From positions 2,728,001 through 2,792,000 of the forward strand of contig NZ_CP071383.1 of NCBI RefSeq assembly GCF_017348915.1: a DNA stretch of 64,000 bases, in the 5' to 3' direction. Every line of letters begins with the position of its first letter. Within the stretch, counting starts at the first letter, position 1. Of the stretch, positions 45,504 to 57,088 are shown piece by piece. Below the pieces are notes generated by a model. The model was given only the letters and a program-made list of their open reading frames with translations. It did no database searches and had not been told where the DNA came from. The position numbers were made by a program, and so were the translations under genes. The stretch is from Leclercia pneumoniae (lineage in GTDB: Bacteria > Pseudomonadota > Gammaproteobacteria > Enterobacterales > Enterobacteriaceae).

Positions 45504-46780
45504 TTCTCCTCCCCGATGCGATCGAGAACCGATTTCACCATGCTAAGGCCATTTTCGCGCTCGGCCTTCACGGCAACCGCCAGACGTTCATTAACCGTGG
45601 GCAGCGAGCCCAGCGTATCGGCGACCATCGCCTCCAGCGAGCCATCCAGCAGGTGACGGATATCGATAGCCATCTCCGGCATCCCCAACTGCTGCATAAT
45701 GCCCGCCGACTTGTGTTCATAGTTGATGGCAATGGCCGGGGTGGCAAAGTTCATGGAGATGATAGCCGAGTGCAGACGGGTTCCCACCGTCAGGTCACAG
45801 GCACCCAGCAGTTTGCCCATCTCAAGGTCGTTCAGTTCATCCATCACCACGTGATAACGGGACGGATCGCTGACATGCTCGCGCAGGTTCAGCGCCACCA
45901 TGCGGTCATCTTTGTTATAGCTGTCGATCCCGGTACAGGTAGAGAGCGCCAGCACCTGGTAGCCACTCTCCAGGATACGATTTACCACGCTGGCAAAAGC
46001 TTTCTCATAAGCAGCCTGCGTTGTGCCCAGACGTTTGTCGAAAGGCGCCAGTTCGCGCAGGGTAATGGCAACGGTTTTCTGCTTCGCCGCTACGTCAAGC
46101 CAGTGCTGCACCGCGTAGCTCGGCTGAAAGTTTTCCGTCTGATGATCCACCAGCCAGGCCGTATCAACGCCATGCTCGACTTTGCTGGTGTCGATATCGC
46201 TACGCTTCATCAAATCCAGGCTCACGGATTCGCGCAGAATCAGCGCGTCACAATGGCCAAACACGTAGTTGGCCAGCTGATTAAACTGCGGATCCTGGAA
46301 TGGCCCCACGCTGTGACCAATCATAAACAGCGGTTTTTTCGCCATAAACGTACAGAGCGCATGTTCGAACTGCGGCACGCCATAGAGGTCGACAAAGAAG
46401 GAGCCGCCCACCTGAATAATCGCATCATAGCCCGACAGCAGGCGCACAAAATCAGTAAACCCCTGGGCAATCGCAATATTGCGCAGCTTGCCGGTGTCGG
46501 TCACACGGGATAAGAGCACCTGATGTTGATAGCGACGGCGCAGCACTTTTTTGACGCGTCCCACCACGCCCGCCGCACTGTTATGTTGCTTCATCTGTGA
46601 AAAGAGCGGATCGCCCATCACCGGGCGATTCAGTAACCAGGAGGAGCTCACCGGATAGCGGCTCATTACATCCACTTCTGTCTCAGGCGCAAGCGTGTTA
46701 ATAGCATCCAGAAGACCGCGCAGAATGGCGCTGTCGCCGCGGTTACCGCAGGTGTGGTTGCCAAGAATCAATAATTTCAT
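45500..46780 (-). CDS. wcaK: WcaK, colanic acid pyruvyl transferase
   Basis: This 426-residue polysaccharide pyruvyltransferase-family protein adds the pyruvate ketal to the terminal galactose. It shows GNHTCGNRGDSAILRGL at the N-terminus and GTRLHSAIISMNFATPAIAINYEHKS (in two parts) near the end. The start at 46780 (MKLLILGNHT) is chosen by E. coli length; an in-frame ATG at 46840 would read through the end of wzxC. Confidence 0.95.
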   Translation of the reverse strand: MKLLILGNHTCGNRGDSAILRGLLDAINTLAPETEVDVMSRYPVSSSWLLNRPVMGDPLFSQMKQHNSAAGVVGRVKKVLRRRYQHQVLLSRVTDTGKLRNIAIAQGFTDFVRLLSGYDAIIQVGGSFFVDLYGVPQFEHALCTFMAKKPLFMIGHSVGPFQDPQFNQLANYVFGHCDALILRESVSLDLMKRSDIDTSKVEHGVDTAWLVDHQTENFQPSYAVQHWLDVAAKQKTVAITLRELAPFDKRLGTTQAAYEKAFASVVNRILESGYQVLALSTCTGIDSYNKDDRMVALNLREHVSDPSRYHVVMDELNDLEMGKLLGACDLTVGTRLHSAIISMNFATPAIAINYEHKSAGIMQQLGMPEMAIDIRHLLDGSLEAMVADTLGSLPTVNERLAVAVKAERENGLSMVKSVLDRIGEEK

Positions 46781-46809
46781 AATGACCTCTAAAAGGGGTT
46801 CTTCATTCA

Positions 46810-46838
46810 GCGGATGCGGCCTTTGGCCCTCATCCTGC
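46810..46838. repeat. REP-like hairpin at the wzxC stop
   Basis: GCGGATGCGGCC-TTT-GGCCCTCATCCTGC is an imperfect inverted repeat resembling enterobacterial REP sequences. It spans the wzxC stop codon (46830-46832) and lies just before wcaK. Confidence 0.5.
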
Positions 46839-48308
46839 ACGCAATAAGGTTTTCATCTTTTCGCTGCGGCAAAACTGGCGTTTCAACTCCACCACCAGCG
46901 CATTACGCGACAGCACAATCATGACCACGAACGCCAGCGCCCCTGAGGCAATCTGCGCCGCCAGCAAGGCCCCCAGCGCCAGGTGACCGCCGAGGGCAAC
47001 CCCTAAGCCGTAACTCACCGCAAGCGTCGGTAACGAAAGGTAGAACGGCAGCCACAGGCTCAGGATGTATTGACGGTAGCTGGAACCCAGCACCGGTTTG
47101 ATCATCACGAAATAGCTCAGAACGGTATTGATTATCTGTACCAGCAAGAAGCCCAGCGTCACGCCGATCGCACCGGCCATGTGTCCACCCACGATAATGG
47201 CCGGAATAAACAGGAACGTTTTGAACACATTGAATTTAAAGCTAATGTCCACGCGCGCTTTCGCCATCAGCAGTGAACCAATCGGATTACCTACCGAGCG
47301 CAACAGACCCACCACGCATAGCAGTTGCAGAATGGGAACGATCGAGACCCATTTCTCGCCAAAGACCAGCGGAACAAAGTTGTTGGAAACCACCATCAGC
47401 CCCAGCAGCGCCGGAAAGTTGATAATCCCCACCACCGAAAGCAGCTTGTAGAAATTCACCCGAAGCTTCTCAGTATCATCCTGAATTTTGGCAAAGGCCG
47501 GGAAGAGTACGCGGGTGATGATCGGGTTGAGCTTCATCGGCGGGACCACCGCCACGTTATAAGCCAGGTTGTAGCCCCCGGCGACGCTGGCACCGAGAAT
47601 ACGCGCCAGCACCAGGGTTGAGAGGTTGGTATTCACATAGTTGATAATGCTGTCGGCCGTCAGCCAGGCGCCAAAGCGCAGGTTGGAGGAGACCGACTTT
47701 AGGGAGAAGTGCAAACCGGGGCGGTAAATCTTGCGGCCAAAATAGCCAAACAGCAGGGTACGCACCGCCGTGTTGACCAGATAACCCAGGATCGCGGTCA
47801 TCGCCAGCGGCCAGAAGTGAGCGCTAATCACGGTAAAGGTAAAGCCCGCCAGTACCGAACTGGTCTCAATCATGCCAATTTTGTTGAACTCCAGCTCCTT
47901 CTGCATTAGCGCGCGGAACTGCTGCCCGTGCGGGATCAATACGAAGGCAAATGACAGCGTGCGAATCAGCGGGGCCAAATCCGGGTTGTTCAGTACATGA
48001 CCAATCACATCGCTCAGCAGAAACACCACCACGAAGACCGACAGTCCCAGCCCGACGTTCAGCCAGTAAAGCGTGGTCAATTCCAGGTGGCTAATCTCTT
48101 TGCGCTGGATAATGGAGTTGGCGATGCCGAAATCCGAGAGAGTATCGGCGAGGGCGATAATCACCAGCGATACGGTCAGCAGACCGAACTGGTGATTATC
48201 GATGATGCGCGCCAGCACCGTCATCTGTACCAGCCCAAGGCCGATGATGATGATAGTGGCCATGGCTGACCATTTGGCGCCGCTGATGGTTTTTTCTCGT
48301 AAGCTCAT
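46830..48308 (-). CDS. wzxC: WzxC, colanic acid flippase
   Basis: This 492-residue MOP-superfamily transporter has about fourteen membrane segments. It starts MSLREKTISGAKWSAMATII as in E. coli. It flips the undecaprenyl-linked colanic acid repeat. It begins one base after the wcaJ stop. Confidence 0.95.
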   Translation of the reverse strand: MSLREKTISGAKWSAMATIIIIGLGLVQMTVLARIIDNHQFGLLTVSLVIIALADTLSDFGIANSIIQRKEISHLELTTLYWLNVGLGLSVFVVVFLLSDVIGHVLNNPDLAPLIRTLSFAFVLIPHGQQFRALMQKELEFNKIGMIETSSVLAGFTFTVISAHFWPLAMTAILGYLVNTAVRTLLFGYFGRKIYRPGLHFSLKSVSSNLRFGAWLTADSIINYVNTNLSTLVLARILGASVAGGYNLAYNVAVVPPMKLNPIITRVLFPAFAKIQDDTEKLRVNFYKLLSVVGIINFPALLGLMVVSNNFVPLVFGEKWVSIVPILQLLCVVGLLRSVGNPIGSLLMAKARVDISFKFNVFKTFLFIPAIIVGGHMAGAIGVTLGFLLVQIINTVLSYFVMIKPVLGSSYRQYILSLWLPFYLSLPTLAVSYGLGVALGGHLALGALLAAQIASGALAFVVMIVLSRNALVVELKRQFCRSEKMKTLLRAG

Positions 48309-48309
48309 C

Positions 48310-49704
48310 TTAGTACGCCGCTTTGTTCACAAAGCCTTTGAAGATCGTCAGGAAAACGATTTTGATATCGAACCAGACGCTCCATTCGCGGATGTATTCC
48401 AGGTCAAATTCAATTCGTTTTTCCATCTTCTCAAGCGTGTCGGTCTCACCGCGCCAGCCGTTAATCTGCGCCCAGCCGGTAATACCTGGCTTCACTTTAT
48501 GGCGCAGCATGTAGCCTTCAATCAGCGCACGATACTGCTCGTTGTGCGCAACCGCATGCGGTCGCGGGCCCACGATGGACATACCGCCGGTCAGCACATT
48601 GATGAACTGTGGCAGCTCATCAAGAGAGGTACGGCGCAGGAAATTACCCACGCGGGTTACGCGCGGATCGTTCTGCGTCGCCTGCGTCACCACCGTGTCA
48701 TTCTCCATCACCTTCATTGAGCGGAATTTCCAGACCTTGATAGGCTTACCGTCCATACCGTAGCGGGTCTGTCGGAAGATGATTGGTCCAGGCGAACTGA
48801 ACTTCACCGCCAGCGCAATGGCGCACAGCACCGGAGAGATCAGTAACAGAATCAAGGACGAGAGGATGATGTCCTCTACGCGCTTCAGTACCCGGTTGAT
48901 ACCCGAGAGCGGTGTGTCGTACAGAGGCACGACCGGCACGCCGTTAACCTCTTCAATGCGTGAATGGAGGATGTTGAAGGTAAAGACGTCAGGGATCAGG
49001 ATCACCGAACAGGTTGTGTCGGCCAGCTCTCGCATCAGCCTTTTGATGCAGGACTCTTCGCTCATCGGGATGGCGAGATAAACATTGTGGATTTTGCCGG
49101 CTTTGGCATCCTCAATCAGCTGCTCGTAGTTACCTGCCCAGTCAGCGGTCACCCCGCCAGGTTTGGCGTCGTGATACACCCCTACTACGTCGAAACCCAG
49201 CCACGGCTCATTGCGAAAGCTCTCCATCAGGGCCAGCCCCACCGGGAGATCCCCTGCTACCGCCACATAACGCTTGTTATACCCCCGATTGCGCAACCAG
49301 CCCGCGCCGAAGCGAATCAGCGAGCGGCAGGTGACCATGCCGACGCTGGTCAGCAGATACCAGTAAAAATAAGTACTGAAACTGTTGTCGAAAGCGCTGC
49401 TAAAGGCCACCAGGCCTGCGCTGAAGATGAGGCTCAGCGTCCAGTTTTGCAGTAATAACATCAGCTCCGTGGTCATTTTTACGCCACGGTATGAGCGATA
49501 AAAATCGGTCATACCGCCAATCATCTGGAAAACCACCAGCGCAATCAGCGCCATCAGCAGGTGCATGTATAAAAACGAGAGCCCACTGAGCTTACACACC
49601 ACCCACAGCCCACCGAACATGATGGTGATATCCGAAAAACGCTGCACCATTGAGATTAACGATGCATTCGTTCTGGCTCGCTCGCGCTTTTTTAGATTTG
49701 TCAT
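48310..49704 (-). CDS. wcaJ: WcaJ, undecaprenyl-phosphate glucose-1-phosphate transferase
   Basis: This 464-residue enzyme is the initiating transferase of colanic acid. The N-terminal half has four to five membrane segments and a central CoA-binding-like domain. The C-terminal catalytic sugar-transferase domain has [28 protein letters not shown] and [15 protein letters not shown]. It moves Glc-1-P from UDP-Glc to undecaprenyl phosphate. Confidence 0.96.
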   Translation of the reverse strand: MTNLKKRERARTNASLISMVQRFSDITIMFGGLWVVCKLSGLSFLYMHLLMALIALVVFQMIGGMTDFYRSYRGVKMTTELMLLLQNWTLSLIFSAGLVAFSSAFDNSFSTYFYWYLLTSVGMVTCRSLIRFGAGWLRNRGYNKRYVAVAGDLPVGLALMESFRNEPWLGFDVVGVYHDAKPGGVTADWAGNYEQLIEDAKAGKIHNVYLAIPMSEESCIKRLMRELADTTCSVILIPDVFTFNILHSRIEEVNGVPVVPLYDTPLSGINRVLKRVEDIILSSLILLLISPVLCAIALAVKFSSPGPIIFRQTRYGMDGKPIKVWKFRSMKVMENDTVVTQATQNDPRVTRVGNFLRRTSLDELPQFINVLTGGMSIVGPRPHAVAHNEQYRALIEGYMLRHKVKPGITGWAQINGWRGETDTLEKMEKRIEFDLEYIREWSVWFDIKIVFLTIFKGFVNKAAY

Positions 49705-49720
49705 CGTTGTTCCTTTCGTT

Positions 49721-49778
49721 ACCTTTCCCCTCGCACCGCCCTCTCGCCAATGGGGAGAAGGCGGGGTAAGGGGGAGGT
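49721..49778. repeat. Imperfect intergenic palindrome between cpsG and wcaJ
   Basis: Arms of about 28 bases (49721-49748 and 49752-49778), rich in CCCTC/GAGGG, pair across ATGG. The same pattern recurs at 61615-61656, so this looks like a dispersed intergenic repeat. Confidence 0.7.
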
Positions 49779-49785
49779 TTTCGTA

Positions 49786-51156
49786 TTACTGATTCAACAG
49801 CGCCAGAATGTCCTTTGTTCGTGCTTCCATCATCGCCGTGTCGGCGCGGGACTCCACGTTCAGACGCACTACCGGCTCGGTATTCGATGAACGCAGGTTG
49901 AAGCGCCACTGCGGGAAGGCCATGCTGATCCCGTCGGTGCGGTCAATCTCCAGCGCGTGGAGGGCAAAATGATGCTCCACGCGGGCAATCGCCTCGGCAG
50001 GCTGTGCCAGCTTGCTGTTAATCTCACCGCTCGCCGGGAAGGCGGCCATGCGGTCGCGCACCAGCTCACCCAGGGTCTGTCCCTTCAGGCAGAGCAGCTC
50101 TGTGACCAGCAGCCACGGGATCATCCCGCTGTCGCAGTAAGCAAAATCGCGGAAGTAGTGGTGCGCACTCATCTCGCCGCCATAAATGGCGTCTTCTTCA
50201 CGCATACGCTCTTTAATAAAGGCGTGGCCGGTTTTCGACATCACCGGCGTGCCGCCTGCCGCCTTCACCACGTCCACCGTGTTCCAGGAGAGACGCGGAT
50301 CGTGAATGATTTTTGCCCCCGGGTTTTTCTCGAGGAAGGCTTCCGCCAGCAGGCCGACGATGTAATACCCCTCGATAAACTGTCCTTTCTCGTCAAACAG
50401 GAAGCAGCGGTCAAAGTCGCCGTCAAAGGCGATGCCCATATCCGCGCCGTGCTCGATCACCGCGTTGCGGGTGTCGTCGCGGCATTCAGGCAGCAGCGGG
50501 TTGGGAATACCGTTCGGGAAGTTGCCATCCGGGGTGTTGTGAACCTTGATAAAGGTCACCGGCACATTCAGCGCCTTAAAGCGGGCCTCCAGCGCATCCA
50601 CCACCGGGCCGGCCGCGCCGTTGCCGGAGTTGATCACCAGCTTCAGCGGCTTCAGGTTCGCCACGTTGATGTAGCCCAGCAGGTGGTCGATATACTCGTT
50701 TTGCAGATTAATTTGTTTGTAGCTGCCGCGCCGGGCTTCATCGACCTGCGGGAAATCGTTGGCTTCCGCCAGGCGCTGCACATCACGCAGGCCGGTGTCA
50801 CCACTGATAGGACGGGCGCCCTTGCGCACCAGCTTCATGCCGTTGTAGTCCATCGGGTTATGGCTGGCGGTCACTTCGATACCGCCATCCACCCCCAGGT
50901 GGAACGTCGCAAAATAGATCTCTTCGGTACCGGACAGGCCGATATCCAGCACGTCCACGCCCGCGTCCTGCAGCCCTTTTGCCAGCGCCAGCTTCAGGGA
51001 CTCGCTGGTGAGGCGCACGTCGCCGCCCAGCACGATAGTTTGCGGTTTTAAATATTCGCCGTAGGCGCGGCCAATACGCCAGGCAATGTCTTCGTTCAGC
51101 TCTTCGCCCAGCTTGCCGCGAATATCGTAGGCTTTAAAACAGGTTAACTTTTCCAT
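49786..51156 (-). CDS. cpsG: Phosphomannomutase (CpsG/ManB)
   Basis: This 456-residue alpha-D-phosphohexomutase has the phosphoserine in [12 protein letters not shown] (Ser98), the metal-binding DGDFDRC and sugar-binding [10 protein letters not shown]. It converts mannose 6-phosphate to mannose 1-phosphate for GDP-mannose and then GDP-fucose. Confidence 0.95.
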   Translation of the reverse strand: MEKLTCFKAYDIRGKLGEELNEDIAWRIGRAYGEYLKPQTIVLGGDVRLTSESLKLALAKGLQDAGVDVLDIGLSGTEEIYFATFHLGVDGGIEVTASHNPMDYNGMKLVRKGARPISGDTGLRDVQRLAEANDFPQVDEARRGSYKQINLQNEYIDHLLGYINVANLKPLKLVINSGNGAAGPVVDALEARFKALNVPVTFIKVHNTPDGNFPNGIPNPLLPECRDDTRNAVIEHGADMGIAFDGDFDRCFLFDEKGQFIEGYYIVGLLAEAFLEKNPGAKIIHDPRLSWNTVDVVKAAGGTPVMSKTGHAFIKERMREEDAIYGGEMSAHHYFRDFAYCDSGMIPWLLVTELLCLKGQTLGELVRDRMAAFPASGEINSKLAQPAEAIARVEHHFALHALEIDRTDGISMAFPQWRFNLRSSNTEPVVRLNVESRADTAMMEARTKDILALLNQ

Positions 51157-51180
51157 GATTACCCCTTATTCAGGCAACAG

Positions 51181-51205
51181 TTGGCCCGACCCATACCCGG
51201 GCCAA
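51181..51205. repeat. Hairpin between cpsB and cpsG
   Basis: TTGGCCC and GGGCCAA pair across an 11-base loop in the 111-base gap. No T run follows, so it is more likely an RNA-stability structure than a terminator. Confidence 0.45.
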
Positions 51206-51267
51206 TTTCATTCTTATTTATTCACAGGCCAGGTAAGCGACACGCTATCTGGCAAACAAGTGCGCGG

Positions 51268-52704
51268 TTACACTCGCCCGTAGCGATCCTGGAAGCGGAC
51301 GATGTCATCCTCTTCAAGATAGGAGCCTGAGCGCACTTCAATTAAGTCGAGAGGAATTTTCCCTGGGTTTTCCAGGCAGTGGGTTGCACCCAGCGGGATG
51401 TAGATGGATTCGTTTTCACCCAGCAGTTTGATTTCGCCGTCGATGGTCACTTTGGCGGTTCCCGCCACCACTACCCAGTGCTCCGCGCGATGGTGGTGCA
51501 TCTGCACCGACAGCCCCTCGCCCGGCTTCACGGTGATGCGTTTCACCTGATAGCGGTCACCGGCATCAATGGAGTCATACTTCCCCCACGGACGGTACAC
51601 TTCGCGGTGGATATGGTGCTCGTGGCGGCCGTCGGCTTTGATCTGCTCAACCACTTTTTTGACATCCTGAACGGCGTTGCGGTCTGCAATCAGCACGGCG
51701 TCTTTGGTCTGCACAACTACCAGGTCTTTGACCCCCACGGTAGTCACCAGGCCGGACTCGGCATACACGTAGCTGTTTTCGGTTTTATGGCTAATGACAT
51801 CGCCATGATGGACATTGCCCTCTGCGGTATGCGCACTGATCTCCCACAGGGATGACCACGAACCCACATCGCTCCAGCCCGCGTCCATCGGCACGACCAC
51901 CGCATCGGCGGTACGTTCCATTACCGCGTAGTCCACGGACTCTTCCGGGCAGGCCAGGAATGCCGCTTCGTCGACGCGAATAAAATCGAGATCCGGGTCG
52001 GTGACGTTCATCGCTTTTTCACAGGCGCGCAAAATATCCGGGCGATATTTCTCCAGCTCCTCGAGGTAACGCCCCGCGCGGAACAGGAACATGCCGCTGT
52101 TCCAGTAGTACTCCCCGCTGGCAACATAGGCCTGCGCGGTATCCAGATTCGGTTTTTCGACAAACTGCGCCACATCGAATGCCACGCTGTCGCCTTCGCC
52201 TGGTGTCACATCACCGCGACGAATATAGCCATAGCCGGTTTCCGGCATGTCCGGCACGATACCAAAGGTCACCAGCTTACCGTTTTCGGCATAGGGGATA
52301 GCGGCGCGAACCGCATCGCGGAAGGTCTCTTCCTGCTGGATGACATGGTCCGCAGCCAGTACCAACATCAGCGGGTCACACTCCGGGCTGCTGCGTTTTG
52401 CTGCCAGTGCCGCCAGGGCAATGGCCGGCGCGGTGTTACGTCCGGCAGGCTCCAGAATGATGTTTTCTGTCAGTTTGTTCAGCTGGCGCAGTTGCTCGGC
52501 AACAATAAAGCGATGCTGTTCGTTACAGATCACCACCGGGCTTTCACACTCCACGCCGTTCAGACGGTTCACCGTCGTCTGCAGCATGGTGAGCTCCCCT
52601 TTCAGGCAGAGGAACTGTTTTGGATAGAGCACGCGGGACAGCGGCCACAACCGGCTACCAGAGCCTCCAGCCATCACGACCGGATACAGTTTGCTTTGAC
52701 TCAT
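51268..52704 (-). CDS. cpsB: Mannose-1-phosphate guanylyltransferase (CpsB/ManC)
   Basis: This 478-residue type II bifunctional-architecture enzyme has an N-terminal nucleotidyltransferase ([24 protein letters not shown]) and a C-terminal cupin domain ([23 protein letters not shown]). It makes GDP-mannose from mannose 1-phosphate and GTP. It lies 3 bases downstream of wcaI. Confidence 0.95.
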   Translation of the reverse strand: MSQSKLYPVVMAGGSGSRLWPLSRVLYPKQFLCLKGELTMLQTTVNRLNGVECESPVVICNEQHRFIVAEQLRQLNKLTENIILEPAGRNTAPAIALAALAAKRSSPECDPLMLVLAADHVIQQEETFRDAVRAAIPYAENGKLVTFGIVPDMPETGYGYIRRGDVTPGEGDSVAFDVAQFVEKPNLDTAQAYVASGEYYWNSGMFLFRAGRYLEELEKYRPDILRACEKAMNVTDPDLDFIRVDEAAFLACPEESVDYAVMERTADAVVVPMDAGWSDVGSWSSLWEISAHTAEGNVHHGDVISHKTENSYVYAESGLVTTVGVKDLVVVQTKDAVLIADRNAVQDVKKVVEQIKADGRHEHHIHREVYRPWGKYDSIDAGDRYQVKRITVKPGEGLSVQMHHHRAEHWVVVAGTAKVTIDGEIKLLGENESIYIPLGATHCLENPGKIPLDLIEVRSGSYLEEDDIVRFQDRYGRV

Positions 52705-52707
52705 GAT

Positions 52708-53931
52708 TTATCCCCGTATATCTGCAATAAATTGGCTCAGCACGTTCTCTTTTTCGAGCGTGCGTTCGGCATATTCACGTGCCACCGTGTTCTCTTTTGG
52801 CATGGCGAGTGCCTGTTCAATGCCGGCGACCAGGGCAGAGACCGACTCTGGCTCTACGCAGACGGCGATCCCTGGATAGTTGTCGCACAGCTGGCCTAAT
52901 TCGGTTTCGGCTTCGGCGGTGATGACTGCGTTACCGCCGACGGCGAGTATGTTGGTCAGCTTCGACGGCAGGACGGCATCTGCCGCGCCGCGTTTCTGTA
53001 CCACCAGATGGCAATCGCCCATCTTCAGCAGCGCCGGCAATGCGTCGTAGGACTGAAGCGGGAAGAATTTCACATTGGTCAGGCCGCGTTCGGTGGCCAT
53101 TTTTTCCAGTCGGGCTTTGCCGCCCCCCTGGCCAACAATGACAAACTGCCATGGCTGGTCGCTAAGCTGGGTCGCTGCCTCAATCACGCTCTCCAGCCCC
53201 TGCTTTTCGCCGATGTTACCCGAGTAAAGAATGATTTTGTGCTCGTCAGGCAAACCCAGCTGCGTGCGCAGTGCCTGAGCGTCACTTTCTGTCACGTCAC
53301 GAAAGCGCGCCACTTCCGACCAGTTAGGGAAGAAGATGACTTTTTCCGCCGCCACCCCCTTCTCCTGCGCTTTGTTCATCATGGAGCGCGAGATGGTCGA
53401 GACGTAATCGACGTTGTGCAGGCCATTGCGCTCGAAGGCGCTGGCCAGCTTCGCAACGGTGCCGCCCTTCCCTTTGCCGGCCATTCCCAGCCCGAGCATG
53501 GCGTCCACTTCATAATCCTGAATATGCAGCAGGGTGCGCGCGCCGGAGAGTTTGCCCAGCAGACGCATGCCTGGTGTGCAAAAGAGCGTCGGCACGACGC
53601 CAATAATGCGATCCGGCTTCCAGCGACGCTGCGCCATCAGCGGGAAGAAACTGCTCAGGGCAAAGCTGCCCAGATGAATTAAACGTTTCAGCGTCGACGG
53701 CTGCTTCGGTACATAAAGCGGGCAGCGCCATACGGTGGCCTTGCCCTCTTCCCGACGATAGCGCCAGCTGGAGTAGCGTTCGCCCACTTTCCACTCCGGG
53801 TAGTAAGGCGGTGCGGTAATGACCCGCACCTCGTGACCCTGGCTCGCCATCCACTCGACCATCTCACCGGTGTATTTCCCGATCCCGGTCAGCTCTGGGG
53901 AGTAGTTGATTCCGTAAACGAGGATTTTCAT
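52708..53931 (-). CDS. wcaI: WcaI, colanic acid fucosyltransferase
   Basis: This 407-residue GT4 transferase has an N-terminal acceptor domain beginning [20 protein letters not shown] and a C-terminal donor domain with [20 protein letters not shown]. It is assigned to addition of the first fucose to the lipid-linked glucose. It overlaps gmm by four bases. Confidence 0.94.
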   Translation of the reverse strand: MKILVYGINYSPELTGIGKYTGEMVEWMASQGHEVRVITAPPYYPEWKVGERYSSWRYRREEGKATVWRCPLYVPKQPSTLKRLIHLGSFALSSFFPLMAQRRWKPDRIIGVVPTLFCTPGMRLLGKLSGARTLLHIQDYEVDAMLGLGMAGKGKGGTVAKLASAFERNGLHNVDYVSTISRSMMNKAQEKGVAAEKVIFFPNWSEVARFRDVTESDAQALRTQLGLPDEHKIILYSGNIGEKQGLESVIEAATQLSDQPWQFVIVGQGGGKARLEKMATERGLTNVKFFPLQSYDALPALLKMGDCHLVVQKRGAADAVLPSKLTNILAVGGNAVITAEAETELGQLCDNYPGIAVCVEPESVSALVAGIEQALAMPKENTVAREYAERTLEKENVLSQFIADIRG

Positions 53932-54410
53932 AGTCCCGGCACCCCGGCCTGACGCTCGGCAAGGAAATAGGCTCGACTGTTGTCGTGAACATTGTCGCTT
54001 GCCAGCAGCGCCTGTGGCGTCAGCCAGCGGTAGTCGTCATGCTGGGCGTCAGGCAGACGCAGATCTGCCTCACTGACCTTCAGACGGAAACCGAGCACCA
54101 CGTAGTGGGTGGTGAAGTCCGGACCTGAAAAGTTATCGTCATAGAAGTGCTGCCAGACCCCGTAAAACTGCCCTGCCGCCATCGGCAGACGCAGGCCCAG
54201 CTCCGCGAGAGTCAGTCGCTCAAAGGCATTCGCCAGCGTCTCATCCTTCTGTACGCGCCCACCGGGCACGAACCAGAAACCCTGTGCAGGACGATTGGTT
54301 CGTTTCCCCAGTAAGAACTCGCCGCGTTCGTTCTCCACGATCAAATCAATAGAGATGAGCGGAGTGGAACGAACGACCGTGGCAAAATCTTCCTGACTTA
54401 AAAACATCAT
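53928..54410 (-). CDS. gmm: GDP-mannose mannosyl hydrolase (Gmm/WcaH)
   Basis: This 160-residue Nudix-like enzyme hydrolyses GDP-mannose and GDP-glucose to GDP and sugar. The altered Nudix box is [22 protein letters not shown], here split at the usual missing Glu. The start MMFLSQEDF is set at the fcl stop (one-base overlap) by comparison with E. coli. Confidence 0.94.
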   Translation of the reverse strand: MMFLSQEDFATVVRSTPLISIDLIVENERGEFLLGKRTNRPAQGFWFVPGGRVQKDETLANAFERLTLAELGLRLPMAAGQFYGVWQHFYDDNFSGPDFTTHYVVLGFRLKVSEADLRLPDAQHDDYRWLTPQALLASDNVHDNSRAYFLAERQAGVPGL

Positions 54411-55375
54411 TACCCCCGGAAGCGGTGCTGATTTTCCAGGAACCACTGGTACGTGCTTGCCAGCCCCTGTTCCAGTGATACCTCGTGATACCAGCCCAGC
54501 TGATGCAGACGGGTCACATCCAGCAGTTTGCGCGGGGTGCCGTCCGGTTTGCTGGCGTCGAACACCACGCGACCTTTGTAGCCCACCACTTTCGCGATGG
54601 TCTGTGCCAGCTCACGAATGGTGCAGTCCACGCCGGTACCCACATTAATGTGCGACAGCATCGGCTCGGTATTCTCCTGCCATACCTCGCGATCCAGCTC
54701 CATCACGTGAATGCTGGCTGCCGCCATATCATCCACATGCAGGAACTCGCGCATCGGCGTACCGCTGCCCCACACCACCACGTCCGGTGCGTTATCCGCA
54801 GTGGCTTCGTGGAACCGACGCAGCAGCGCCGGGATCACGTGCGAATTGCTCGGGTGGAAGTTATCGTGCGGCCCGTACAGGTTAGTCGGCATCACCGAGC
54901 GATAGTCGCGGTTGTACTGACGGTTGTAGGACTCACACAGCTTAATCCCGGCAATTTTGGCAATCGCGTACGGCTCGTTGGTCGCTTCCAGCGTCCCCTG
55001 CAGCAGTTCGCTCTCAGCGATAGGCTGCTTCGCCATTTTCGGGTAGATACAGGAGGATCCGAGGAACAGCAGCTTGTTCACGTCATGCTTATGCGCCGCG
55101 TGAATGATGTTGCTCTCGATCATCATGTTCTCGTAGATGAAATCCGCCGGGTAGGTATTGTTCGCCACAATACCGCCCACTTTCGCCGCCGCCAGATAGA
55201 CCTGGTCAATGCGCGTGTTGGCAAAGAAATCTTCTACCGCACGGCCATCAAGCAGATTCAGCTCGTCGCGGGTGCGAACAACCACCTCGACATCGCCGCG
55301 CTGTTCAAGCTGGCGAACAATCGCGGAACCCACCATTCCGCGATGACCGGCGACAAAAATACGTTGTTTTGTCAT
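54410..55375 (-). CDS. fcl: GDP-L-fucose synthase (Fcl/WcaG)
   Basis: This 321-residue extended SDR enzyme has NADP motif [10 protein letters not shown], catalytic Ser in GSSCIYPK and Tyr-x3-Lys in YAIAKIAG. It epimerises and reduces GDP-4-keto-6-deoxymannose to GDP-L-fucose. It follows gmd after 2 bases. Confidence 0.96.
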   Translation of the reverse strand: MTKQRIFVAGHRGMVGSAIVRQLEQRGDVEVVVRTRDELNLLDGRAVEDFFANTRIDQVYLAAAKVGGIVANNTYPADFIYENMMIESNIIHAAHKHDVNKLLFLGSSCIYPKMAKQPIAESELLQGTLEATNEPYAIAKIAGIKLCESYNRQYNRDYRSVMPTNLYGPHDNFHPSNSHVIPALLRRFHEATADNAPDVVVWGSGTPMREFLHVDDMAAASIHVMELDREVWQENTEPMLSHINVGTGVDCTIRELAQTIAKVVGYKGRVVFDASKPDGTPRKLLDVTRLHQLGWYHEVSLEQGLASTYQWFLENQHRFRG

Positions 55376-55377
55376 TC

Positions 55378-56499
55378 TCAGGACTCCAGCGCGATGGCAA
55401 CCTCGTAGCCATGGGACTTAAGCAGGGAGTGTTTCTTCGCGGCTTCGAGATCTTTTGCCACCATCTCTGCGACCATCTCCTGCAGCGTGGTTTCCGGCTT
55501 CCAGCCCAGTTTTTCGTGCGCTTTGGTTGGGTCGCCCAGCAGGGTTTCTACTTCAGCAGGACGGAAGTAACGCGGGTCAACCTCAACAATGACATCGCCT
55601 GGTTTCACGCCCGGTGCGTCATGACCGGTTACAGAGACCACGATACCTTTCTCTTCAACGCCGGTGCCTTCAAAGCGCAGTTTGATACCCAGCTGCGCCG
55701 CGGCCATCTCTACGAACTGACGCACGGAGTACTGCACGCCGGTAGCGATAACGAAATCTTCTGGTTTTTCCTGCTGCAGCATCATCCACTGCATTTTCAC
55801 GTAATCTTTCGCATGGCCCCAGTCACGCAGGGAGTCCATGTTGCCCAGGTGCAGTTTCTTCTCCAGACCCTGCGCGATATTAGCGATAGCGCGGGTAATT
55901 TTACGGGTTACGAAGGTTTCGCCGCGACGTGGAGATTCGTGGTTGAACAGGATGCCGTTACAGGCATACATGCCATAGGATTCACGGTAGTTCACGGTGA
56001 TCCAGTAGGCGTACATTTTGGCTACGGCATACGGAGAACGCGGGTAGAACGGGGTGGTCTCTTTCTGCGGGATCTCTTGCACCAGGCCGTACAGCTCAGA
56101 GGTAGACGCCTGATAGAAACGGGTTTTCTTCTCCAGACCCAGGAAGCGAATCGCTTCCAGCAGACGCAGGGTACCGATGGCGTCAACATCTGCGGTGTAT
56201 TCCGGGGATTCAAAGGAGACCGCAACGTGGCTCATTGCCCCCAGGTTGTACACCTCATCCGGCTGCACTTCCTGCAGGATACGGGTCAGGTTAGAGGTGT
56301 CGGTCAGGTCGCCGTAATGCAGATGGAATTTCGGGTTAGCCGCGTGCGGATCCTGATAGATATGGTCAACACGCTCTGTGTTAAACGAAGAGGCACGACG
56401 CTTAATACCGTGCACTTCATACCCTTTTTCCAGCAGCAGCTCTGCCAGGTAAGAACCATCTTGTCCGGTAACGCCGGTGATGAGAGCGACTTTAGACAT
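55378..56499 (-). CDS. gmd: GDP-mannose 4,6-dehydratase (Gmd)
   Basis: This 373-residue extended SDR enzyme has NADP motif [12 protein letters not shown], catalytic Thr/Ser-Glu in ASTSELYG and YxxxK in [12 protein letters not shown]. It is the first step from GDP-mannose to GDP-fucose. Sequence and length match E. coli Gmd closely. Confidence 0.97.
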   Translation of the reverse strand: MSKVALITGVTGQDGSYLAELLLEKGYEVHGIKRRASSFNTERVDHIYQDPHAANPKFHLHYGDLTDTSNLTRILQEVQPDEVYNLGAMSHVAVSFESPEYTADVDAIGTLRLLEAIRFLGLEKKTRFYQASTSELYGLVQEIPQKETTPFYPRSPYAVAKMYAYWITVNYRESYGMYACNGILFNHESPRRGETFVTRKITRAIANIAQGLEKKLHLGNMDSLRDWGHAKDYVKMQWMMLQQEKPEDFVIATGVQYSVRQFVEMAAAQLGIKLRFEGTGVEEKGIVVSVTGHDAPGVKPGDVIVEVDPRYFRPAEVETLLGDPTKAHEKLGWKPETTLQEMVAEMVAKDLEAAKKHSLLKSHGYEVAIALES

Positions 56500-56518
56500 G
56501 TTTATTTTCCTCTACTTA

Positions 56519-57073
56519 TCAAAGTTTTTCAGTTTCTACGCGTTCGCGTATCACCACTGCGGGATTGCCACGGCAAACTGCATTTGCCGGTAGCGATTTA
56601 AAAACGCTGCTGCGGGCGCCAATAACGGTGCCATCACCAACAGTTACACCCGGTGCAACAAAAACATCTGTTGCCAGCCAGCATTTTTCACCAATCACAA
56701 TAGGCGTGGCGGTAATATCAAAATGCGGGCTCATAAAATCGTGGCTGCCAGTGCACAAATAACACTTTTGCGATACCACCGCGTTTGCGCCGATGGTAAT
56801 GTCGCCAAGGGTATATAACACCGCGTCATCCCCTACCCAGGCATAATCTCCGAGGGTTAATTTCCAGGGATAGGTAATTTTTACCGATGGGCGAATGACT
56901 ACGTTTTTTCCTATTTTTGCGCCGAAGAGTCGTAATAAAAATGCTCGCCAGCGATATAAAATCTGCGGTGACCAGGCAAATAACGTTGCCTGTACGGCCC
57001 ACCACAATTGAACTTTGATTCCGTTTGCGCCGCGAAACCCCTTCAGCATGGAAAAACCACTAAGATCCTGCAT
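56519..57073 (-). CDS. wcaF: WcaF, colanic acid acetyltransferase
   Basis: This 184-residue hexapeptide-repeat acetyltransferase (IGKNVVIRPSVKI, VGDDAVLYTLGDITIGANAVV, PGVTVGDGTVIGARS) has the family His in TGSHDF. With WcaB it O-acetylates the colanic acid repeat. Confidence 0.95.
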   Translation of the reverse strand: MQDLSGFSMLKGFRGANGIKVQLWWAVQATLFAWSPQILYRWRAFLLRLFGAKIGKNVVIRPSVKITYPWKLTLGDYAWVGDDAVLYTLGDITIGANAVVSQKCYLCTGSHDFMSPHFDITATPIVIGEKCWLATDVFVAPGVTVGDGTVIGARSSVFKSLPANAVCRGNPAVVIRERVETEKL

Positions 57074-57088
57074 AACGTTCTCTTATAT

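Noticed and set aside
55369..56601. Long plus-strand open frame antisense to gmd; a similar one lies antisense to cpsG (49957-51051).
   Set aside because: Both mirror the codon structure of well-conserved genes and have no ribosome site or family features.
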